Source: Acidimicrobiia bacterium
Lineage (GTDB): Bacteria; Actinomycetota; Acidimicrobiia; Spongiisociales; ZC4RG35
NCBI GenBank assembly: GCA_003230435.1
Contig: QIDW01000011.1
Span: forward strand, 1-10,520
DNA length: 10,520 nt
Direction of reading: 5' to 3'
The notes beneath the pieces were generated by a model that saw nothing but the letters and a program-made list of their open reading frames with translations, was not told where the DNA came from and searched no databases. Positions within the stretch are counted from its first letter, which is position 1, and each line of letters opens with the position of its first letter. Made by a program: the position numbers and the translations under genes. Shown here piece by piece: positions 5,931 to 10,520 of this stretch.

Positions 5931-7475
5931 GTGGAGTCCACACGTGTCCGTGACGCTTTTTCAGGTGCAGTAGCAGCCGGTCTCGCCCTCGGCGTCTCAG
6001 AGTTCCTCGCTGGTCTGTTCAGTGGTTTCCCCTCTTCCGTCGAGGGTTTGGGCAACTGGGTCATCGACAGCGTCCCAAAACCCGTCAAGAACATCGCCAT
6101 CGACCTGTTTGGGACCAAGGACAAGCTGGCCTTGTTGATCGGCATCGCTTTGACGACTCTTCTCATCGGGGCCGTGGTGGGTGTCCTCGCACGAAAGCGC
6201 TTCGGGATAGCCATCGCAGTCTTCATCGTGTTCGGGGTCGTGTCGGCGTTTGCCGCGGCCAGGGATTCTCAAGTTTCACTGGGTATGGCCATCATCCCCG
6301 CCGGGGCAGCGGTCATCGCAGGACTGGGGTCCCTGCAATGGCTCTACGATCTGGGATCTTTCAAACCGGGCCAGGACGGGGATGGCCAATTGACCGGCCC
6401 CTCTCGACGCAGATTCCTGGTTGGCGCGGGAGCTTTACTGGGTCTGGCTGCTCTATCGGCGACCGTTGGCCGTTCTCTCCTCGAGGGAGCCAAACGAGTG
6501 GCATCGGGTCGTTCCGAAGTACTTCTTCCCAGCCCGGCGGAGGGCCTCCCGGCACCAACGGCCGCGGCGGATCTGGGTGTGGCGGACCTGAGCCCGATCA
6601 TCGTTCCCAACGAGGACTTCTTCCGGATCGACACTGCGTTCTCGGTTCCCAGAGTCGACCTCCAGGACTGGACGTTGACCATCAAGGGCCGGGTTGATCG
6701 GCCGTACACGATGACCTATTACGACCTGCTCGAACTGCGCATGGTGGAGCGCGACATGACTCTCTCCTGTGTGTCCAATCGAGTGGGCGGTGACCTCGTG
6801 GGAAATGCTCGCTGGCAGGGCATCCCGCTGACGGAGATTCTCGACCGGGCCGGAGTGCAAGAAAACGCCGAGCAGCTTGTTGGCCGCTCTGTCGATGGCT
6901 TCACTGTCGGCTTTCCGGTTGAGGCGGCGTACGACGGTCGTGAAGCGCTGGTAGCTGTGGGAATGAACGGTGAGCCACTTCCCTTTGAGCACGGTTTTCC
7001 TGCTCGTTTAGTGGTCGCCGGTCTCTACGGATACGTCTCTGCGACAAAATGGCTGTCCGAGATCGAGTTGACCGGATGGGATGATTTCGATGCCTACTGG
7101 GTTCCGAGGGGGTGGGCCAAGGAGGCACCCATCAAGACCCAGAGCCGAATCGACACACCCCGGAACGCCGAGCGGATTCCATCCGGGCCAAGAGCAGTCG
7201 CCGGGGTCGCTTGGGCACCGGGACGAGGGATTTCGATGGTCGAAGTGCAATTGGGCGAGAGCGAGCCATGGACCGAAGCAGAGCTATCGGAGCCGCTCTC
7301 CGTCAACAGCTGGATCCAATGGAAGGTCGATTGGGATGCCCAACCCGGCCCCCATCTTCTGCGCGTCCGGGCTACGGATGGGAATGGCCAACTGCAGGAC
7401 GAGACTCAGCGACCACCGGCTCCGAACGGGGCGACCGGATGGCACGCCCGGCCCTGCTTGGTAGTTGACGCCTAG
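5931..7475 (+). CDS. Membrane-anchored sulfite-oxidase-type molybdopterin oxidoreductase
   Basis: With the GTG at 5931 the protein has 514 residues. Four hydrophobic segments (about 11-30, 67-86, 92-110, 118-138) precede a Tat-like motif SRRRFLVGAG (158-167) and a fifth hydrophobic stretch, so the C-terminal enzyme is probably exported while tethered. Residues 230-380 are the sulfite-oxidase molybdopterin fold: TLSCVSNRVGGDLVGNARWQG (277-297) carries the molybdenum ligand C280, and GFPARLVVAGLYGY (355-368) is a conserved loop. Residues 400-514 resemble the Ig-like dimerisation domain. No haem-binding CxxCH is seen. The substrate is unknown; relatives reduce or oxidise sulfur, nitrogen or methionine-sulfoxide groups. 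The frame is open back to 5433, but that part is antisense to tag. The start is inferred from the TAGCCT box and the onset of hydrophobic sequence. Confidence 0.85.
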   Translation: MESTRVRDAFSGAVAAGLALGVSEFLAGLFSGFPSSVEGLGNWVIDSVPKPVKNIAIDLFGTKDKLALLIGIALTTLLIGAVVGVLARKRFGIAIAVFIVFGVVSAFAAARDSQVSLGMAIIPAGAAVIAGLGSLQWLYDLGSFKPGQDGDGQLTGPSRRRFLVGAGALLGLAALSATVGRSLLEGAKRVASGRSEVLLPSPAEGLPAPTAAADLGVADLSPIIVPNEDFFRIDTAFSVPRVDLQDWTLTIKGRVDRPYTMTYYDLLELRMVERDMTLSCVSNRVGGDLVGNARWQGIPLTEILDRAGVQENAEQLVGRSVDGFTVGFPVEAAYDGREALVAVGMNGEPLPFEHGFPARLVVAGLYGYVSATKWLSEIELTGWDDFDAYWVPRGWAKEAPIKTQSRIDTPRNAERIPSGPRAVAGVAWAPGRGISMVEVQLGESEPWTEAELSEPLSVNSWIQWKVDWDAQPGPHLLRVRATDGNGQLQDETQRPPAPNGATGWHARPCLVVDA

Positions 7476-7493
7476 GAGTTTGCGGACTCCTAG
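7472..7493. terminator. Symmetric hairpin carrying both convergent stop codons
   Basis: The arms CTAGGAGT (7472-7479) and ACTCCTAG (7486-7493) are perfectly complementary, with a 6-base loop TTGCGG. The oxidoreductase stop TAG (7473-7475) is in the left arm and the minus-strand gene's stop TAG (7490-7492) mirrors it in the right arm, so one hairpin can end both transcripts. No T-run follows. Bidirectional termination is inferred. Confidence 0.6.
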
Positions 7494-8452
7494 TCGGCCG
7501 CATCGACAGCAGCTATCGTCCAGGAGAAACCGGATGCCGGGTCTTCGATAGCCAGTCGGAGCGCCCAACCCGTTCCGGGGGCTCCGTCGTCGAACCAGAA
7601 CCATCGAAGACGGTTGGCGGCGGCCCCAACCTCGACTGGATCCGGTGGCCAGTCGAGATCGCAAAGCGCGGCAACCGCCCACCACGCTCCGTATCTTCCT
7701 GCTGCGGCCCCTCGCCGGCCGCCGTGGGCTCCGCCTGAGGCGCCGGCCCATGCCATCCAGGCCAGGGCCTCAGTCGTGTCCAGGCCCTCGATCCTGGCCT
7801 GAGTGAGACCGAGTGCCCTGATCGCGTCGCCAGCCTTCCCTTCAACCGAGGCTGTCTCGCATTGCCCGTTCGATTGCTCGGTCCATGGTTGGACAAGGTC
7901 GGCGAGGGCTCCCTCGGATGTCGGATCGTCGATTCGGTCGATCTGGTTCGGAAGAGTTACGTCAGAGGCCGCGGGAGGCATGGGGGAGGGGGCCTCGACC
8001 TTGTCCTTCTTGTATTTGGCGACGGGATAGGTGGGTTCCCAATCCATGAGTTGGTCGGGAAGGTCGGCGATGGGTCCGATTCCTTCTTCACCTCTGACGA
8101 CCCGCTCGGAGGCGAACGTCATCCGCTCTGGTCCGTTGGTCAGAAAGGGGCGAACCTCACTCCAAGTCTTCGTACTTGCCGCCACTTCAGCAAGAGGTCC
8201 CAGAGCGAAGCGGGCTGCACCCTCCGAGACGACCGGTCCGGCAAACTTGCCAGGTGCCTCGAGGGCTAGTCGGTAGCGGATGAGGACATCAACACCCCAC
8301 ACCTGTTTGCCTCTGGTAACAGCTTCCTGGCAACGAGTCCGCAACTCGACCAACTCATCCCAAGAGGCGGTTTCGCAGTATCCGTCGATGACCCGAATCA
8401 ATTCGTCTGTGTCAGTCGACTCGATGGCGTCGATGGCTCGCTGACTGATCAC
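7490..8452 (-). CDS. Hypothetical protein coupled to a sulfurtransferase
   Basis: I do not recognise this family. It is a soluble protein of 320 residues with no signal peptide or membrane segment. Residues 1-65 look helical. Residues 70-125 hold a conserved-looking block (GPVVSEGAARFALGPLAEVA, then ERVVRGEEG). Residues 140-200 are Pro-rich and probably flexible. Residues 205-320 are Trp-rich, with ALAWMAWAGASGGAHGGRRGAAAGRYGAWWAVAAL (229-263) and RLRWFWFDDG (281-290). The start is GTG at 8452, whose bases overlap the TGA of the upstream sulfurtransferase as GTGA, so the two are translationally coupled and likely act in one process. The gene ends in the hairpin shared with the oxidoreductase. 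The Gly/Arg/Trp-rich segment could bind a ligand, but no catalytic motif is evident. Confidence 0.75.
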   Translation of the reverse strand: MISQRAIDAIESTDTDELIRVIDGYCETASWDELVELRTRCQEAVTRGKQVWGVDVLIRYRLALEAPGKFAGPVVSEGAARFALGPLAEVAASTKTWSEVRPFLTNGPERMTFASERVVRGEEGIGPIADLPDQLMDWEPTYPVAKYKKDKVEAPSPMPPAASDVTLPNQIDRIDDPTSEGALADLVQPWTEQSNGQCETASVEGKAGDAIRALGLTQARIEGLDTTEALAWMAWAGASGGAHGGRRGAAAGRYGAWWAVAALCDLDWPPDPVEVGAAANRLRWFWFDDGAPGTGWALRLAIEDPASGFSWTIAAVDAAD

Positions 8453-9249
8453 GGGTTAGGGCCTATCGCCACCGGCTTGTCGAGATGGGACCACTCTGAG
8501 AAAGACCCGATGTAGACGTCGGGCATCTCATAGCCGGCTACCACCATTGCGAGGGCGTTGTGACAGGCAGTGACTCCGCTCCCGCAGGACATGACTGGGT
8601 CCGCTCCGACATCCGAGTAGCGGGCTTGAAGAAGCTTCGGGTCGAGGAATCTGCCCTCGGCGTCCAGATTTCCCGACGTTGGCTTGTTGACGGCTCCGGG
8701 TATGTGGCCGGCTTTGGGATCGACTGGCTCGGTTTCGCCGGTGTAACGCTCGGAGGCCCGAGCGTCGACGATGTCGCGACCCTTGAGTCGATCGTGTTTC
8801 ACCACTCCTGTGAAAGTCGACGATGTCGCGTATTCAGCCCCTTTTGGAGTGTTGGAACCGGCTTCGATTGGCAAGCCCATCGACGTCCACGTCTTGTACC
8901 CGCCGTCGAGGAGCCGCGACCGCTCGTGGCCCAACGATCTCAGCATCCACCACATCCGAGCGGCGATGGCGCCCTCCACGTCGTCATAGACGACGACCTC
9001 GTCTCCCGGGGCGATGCCGAGTCGTCCCAGCGTTCTGGCAAAAGAACCAACTGTCGGGAGTGGATGTCGTCCCGGACCCGGCGCCGCCGATAGGTCGCTG
9101 TCGAGGTCGACGAACACGGCACCCGGAATGTGGCCGGCCTCGTATGTCGACCGTCCGTGGTCTGGGTCGGTGAGAGCCCAACGGATATCACACAGTCGCA
9201 CCGCATCGAGATGTTCGGCGAGTTCCTGGCAGTCGATCAATGGGTGCAT
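8449..9249 (-). CDS. sseA: Sulfurtransferase, 3-mercaptopyruvate type (two rhodanese domains)
   Basis: This 266-residue cytoplasmic protein has two rhodanese domains. The N-terminal, inactive one spans about 1-130 (CDIRWAL 20-26, GHIPGAVFVDLD 39-50, VVVYDDVEGAIAARMWWMLRSLGH 85-108). The catalytic one follows (IVDARASERYTGETEPVDPKAGHIPGAVN 160-188), with the persulfide loop CGSGVTAC starting at C222. A CGSGVT loop is typical of 3-mercaptopyruvate sulfurtransferases, whereas thiosulfate enzymes usually carry CRKGVT, so 3-mercaptopyruvate is the likelier donor. The ATG at 9249 has no Shine-Dalgarno sequence. It lies 47 bases after the preceding minus-strand gene and overlaps the next one by GTGA. 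A role in sulfur delivery or cyanide/thiol metabolism is expected. Confidence 0.93.
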   Translation of the reverse strand: MHPLIDCQELAEHLDAVRLCDIRWALTDPDHGRSTYEAGHIPGAVFVDLDSDLSAAPGPGRHPLPTVGSFARTLGRLGIAPGDEVVVYDDVEGAIAARMWWMLRSLGHERSRLLDGGYKTWTSMGLPIEAGSNTPKGAEYATSSTFTGVVKHDRLKGRDIVDARASERYTGETEPVDPKAGHIPGAVNKPTSGNLDAEGRFLDPKLLQARYSDVGADPVMSCGSGVTACHNALAMVVAGYEMPDVYIGSFSEWSHLDKPVAIGPNP

Positions 9250-9285
9250 TGGGGAGGTATTTCAGCAGCCGCCATCGACCGTTGA

Positions 9286-9298
9286 AGGACCGAGTCCT
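9286..9298 (-). terminator. Small hairpin at the end of the helical-protein gene
   Basis: The arms AGGAC (9286-9290) and GTCCT (9294-9298) flank a CGA loop and include part of the stop codon at 9297-9299. The stem is only five base pairs with no T-run, so it is at best a weak terminator or a stability element between this gene and the sulfurtransferase. Confidence 0.25.
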
Positions 9299-9650
9299 AC
9301 TCCTCCTCGTCTACCTGTGACGCTGCACGGGTCGTTGCCCTCTTCAACTCAGAGCCAAGCTCCGTGATTGTGGTCCCCAGGGCCGTGGCGAAGGAGCTAG
9401 CCGCCTCCTTGAGCTGGTCTCTGATGTCGGGGTCGGTAAGGACGGTGGACACTGACTCTGCCACCTGATCCCAGGCACCGGCGAGCGTTGAGAACGCCTG
9501 TTTGATCTCATCGTCTGAGGGGCCGCGGTCCCTGGCGACCTTTCGATACGTGTCCTTTAGTTGATTGCCAAGCCCTCCAAAGTCGTCGGTCACCCTGTCC
9601 CAGGGATCGTTGGGCCTTTCCGTCGTAGGATCGTTCTCGTGCGTCTCCAC
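9297..9650 (-). CDS. Small acidic helical protein, hypothetical
   Basis: With the GTG at 9650 this is a 117-residue soluble protein with no recognised domain. An acidic, disordered N-terminus (1-20) leads into amphipathic helices around 24-42 (FGGLGNQLKDTYRKVARD), 46-70 (DDEIKQAFSTLAGAWDQVAESVSTV) and 74-110 (DIRDQLKEAASSFATALGTTITELGSELKRATTRAA), ending DEEE. The heptad-like spacing suggests a helical bundle or coiled coil. The frame is open to 9794, but the upstream part is antisense to the exonuclease. The GTG at 9650 is preceded 7 bases earlier by TACCAT, a TANNNT box; a GTG at 9593 is the alternative, giving 98 residues. Its start overlaps that of the divergent exonuclease by 12 bases. 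Cotranscription with the sulfurtransferase downstream is possible. Confidence 0.7.
   Translation of the reverse strand: METHENDPTTERPNDPWDRVTDDFGGLGNQLKDTYRKVARDRGPSDDEIKQAFSTLAGAWDQVAESVSTVLTDPDIRDQLKEAASSFATALGTTITELGSELKRATTRAASQVDEEE
9626..9631 (+). promoter_or_regulatory. Putative leaderless -10 box for the exonuclease
   Basis: TAGGAT fits TANNNT and ends 7 bases before the GTG at 9639. It also contains AGGA at a spacing usable as a Shine-Dalgarno sequence, so either mode of initiation is possible. The box lies inside the coding sequence of the divergent minus-strand gene (codons 7-9). Confidence 0.4.
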
Positions 9651-10511
9651 CTGCTTGATGGTACATACGAGCTGTTCCGCGCCCACTTCGGTCGGCGTGA
9701 CGTCGTTGTCGGTCCCGGCGGTACGGACATTCGTGCAACCCTGGGGATCCTCGAGTCGACCCTGGCCCTCCTTCGCGAACCGGGCGTGACCCATCTGGCG
9801 GCCAGCTTCGACACCGAGATCGAGTCGTTTCGCAACGATATGTTCGCCGGCTACAAGACCTCAGCCGGCATGGATGCCGAGTTGCTCGGCCAGTTCCCCC
9901 TGGCGGAGCTAGCGATGCAAGCTATCGGCGTCGTGGTCTGGCGCAATATCGAGTTCGAAGCAGACGATGCTCTGGCGTCCGGAGCCATTCGCTGGGTCGA
10001 GGACGTGGATCAGGTCATCATTGCGACTCCGGACAAGGACCTGGCTCAAGTTGTGGTCGGTGACCGAATCGTCACCTACAACAGAAGAGAGCGGAAGATT
10101 CTCGATGAGGATGCTGTCGTGGAGAAGTTCGGCATACATCCGGAGTCGATACCCGACTACCTGGCCCTGGTGGGTGACACCGCAGATGGCGTACCCGGCC
10201 TGCCCGGATGGGGCGCCAAGTCGGCATCCACGGTCTTGGCGCGTTATCCGCGACTGGAGATGATCCCCGTGAGTGTCGGTGACTGGGATGTCAGGCCTCG
10301 TGGGGCTGAGAAGCTGGCCGTGACACTCCAAGAACGCCAGGTTGACGTCTATCTATACAGAGAGCTCACCACCCTTCGGTTGGATGTCCCTCTGGAAGAG
10401 GAGCTCGCTGACCTCGAATGGAAGGGTGTCCCTAAGGATCGCTTCACGACCTTCTGCGATGAGATGGGTTTTGATGCCGAGTCGATTCGTGTCCACCGTT
10501 GGGACGCCTAG
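9639..10511 (+). CDS. Stand-alone 5'-3' exonuclease / flap endonuclease family protein
   Basis: This 290-residue protein matches the 5'-3' exonuclease domain found at the N-terminus of DNA polymerase I, here without a polymerase. Such enzymes remove RNA primers and 5' flaps using two metal ions held by acidic residues. The expected acidic positions are present: D7 in LLDGTYELFRAHFG, D58 in ASFDTE, E107, D109 and D110 in FEADD, D132 and D134 in TPDKDLAQVV, and D180 and D183 in ALVGDTADGVPGLPGWGAKSAS, the last being the helix-3-turn DNA-binding region. The usual YKxxR arch region is reduced to AGYKTSAGMD (70-79), so flap threading may differ. I chose GTG 9639 because the family begins right at LLDG; the frame opens at a TTG at 9561, but that extension is antisense to the neighbour. 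A TAGGAT box precedes it. Confidence 0.92.
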   Translation: MRLHLLDGTYELFRAHFGRRDVVVGPGGTDIRATLGILESTLALLREPGVTHLAASFDTEIESFRNDMFAGYKTSAGMDAELLGQFPLAELAMQAIGVVVWRNIEFEADDALASGAIRWVEDVDQVIIATPDKDLAQVVVGDRIVTYNRRERKILDEDAVVEKFGIHPESIPDYLALVGDTADGVPGLPGWGAKSASTVLARYPRLEMIPVSVGDWDVRPRGAEKLAVTLQERQVDVYLYRELTTLRLDVPLEEELADLEWKGVPKDRFTTFCDEMGFDAESIRVHRWDA

Positions 10512-10520
10512 GGCTTTCTA

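Noticed and set aside
8560..9093. 177-codon plus-strand open frame
   Set aside because: It is antisense to the sulfurtransferase, which has clear rhodanese motifs.
5931..9249. Functional link between the molybdenum oxidoreductase and the sulfurtransferase via cofactor sulfuration
   Set aside because: Sulfite-oxidase-type enzymes do not need a terminal sulfido ligand, and the genes are on opposite strands separated by a terminator-like hairpin, so adjacency alone is not enough.
9561..9638. TTG-initiated extension of the exonuclease
   Set aside because: The family starts at LLDG, directly after GTG 9639; the extra residues have no match and are antisense to the neighbouring gene.
9651..9794. 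N-terminal extension of the minus-strand helical protein
   Set aside because: It is antisense to the exonuclease N-terminal motifs, with no helical continuity.
1..10520. Defence system, mobile element, CRISPR, tRNA or rRNA
   Set aside because: No direct repeat arrays, transposase or integrase motifs, nor cloverleaf or rRNA sequence were recognised on either strand.

Overview
The window looks like a chromosomal segment of a G+C-rich actinomycete, most likely from or near the Acidimicrobiia. The signs are an F420-type luciferase-like oxidoreductase of the Rv1855c kind, a membrane-anchored sulfite-oxidase-type molybdenum enzyme of actinobacterial architecture, a short D-3-phosphoglycerate dehydrogenase, and several genes whose start codon follows a TANNNT box by only 7 to 9 bases, as in leaderless actinobacterial transcripts. 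This placement rests on protein character only. I see no tRNA, rRNA, CRISPR array, insertion sequence, prophage or plasmid function. The content is housekeeping and metabolic, not accessory, and I do not find a convincing new multi-gene system.

Layout. (1) 1-1007, plus strand: the last codons of an upstream gene, coupled by an ATGA overlap to a 320-residue phosphoglycerate dehydrogenase that lacks the C-terminal regulatory domains. (2) 1010-2218, minus: an unrecognised protein with about seven membrane segments, convergent with serA. (3) 2266-3187, plus: a prolipoprotein diacylglyceryl transferase-family gene, divergent from (2) and interrupted by one extra G near 3010-3012. Two palindromes built from the half-site GGCAC lie between (2) and (3). 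(4) 3184-5807, minus: tag (3-methyladenine glycosylase I), a YbdK/GCS2-type carboxylate-amine ligase and an F420-type LLM oxidoreductase. (5) 5931-7475, plus: the membrane-anchored molybdopterin oxidoreductase, divergent from tag. (6) 7490-9650, minus: an unrecognised 320-residue protein coupled by a GTGA overlap to an upstream 3-mercaptopyruvate-type sulfurtransferase, preceded by a small acidic helical protein. (7) 9639-10511, plus: a stand-alone 5'-3' exonuclease whose start overlaps that of the helical protein on the other strand.

How the parts fit. serA feeds serine synthesis. Tag and the GCS2 ligase form a tight pair, hinting at a link between alkylation repair and small-molecule protection, but this is inference. 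Lgt, the seven-segment protein and the molybdenum enzyme are envelope components. Genes are packed with gaps of roughly 0 to 120 bases, so regulatory elements sit in or against coding sequence. Convergent genes end inside shared hairpins at 1004-1027 and 7472-7493, and divergent promoters overlap coding sequence at 9626-9663. The most useful points for a reader are the lgt frameshift, the paired palindromes at 2188-2235, the recurrent leaderless-type starts, and the overlapping divergent starts at 9639-9650.
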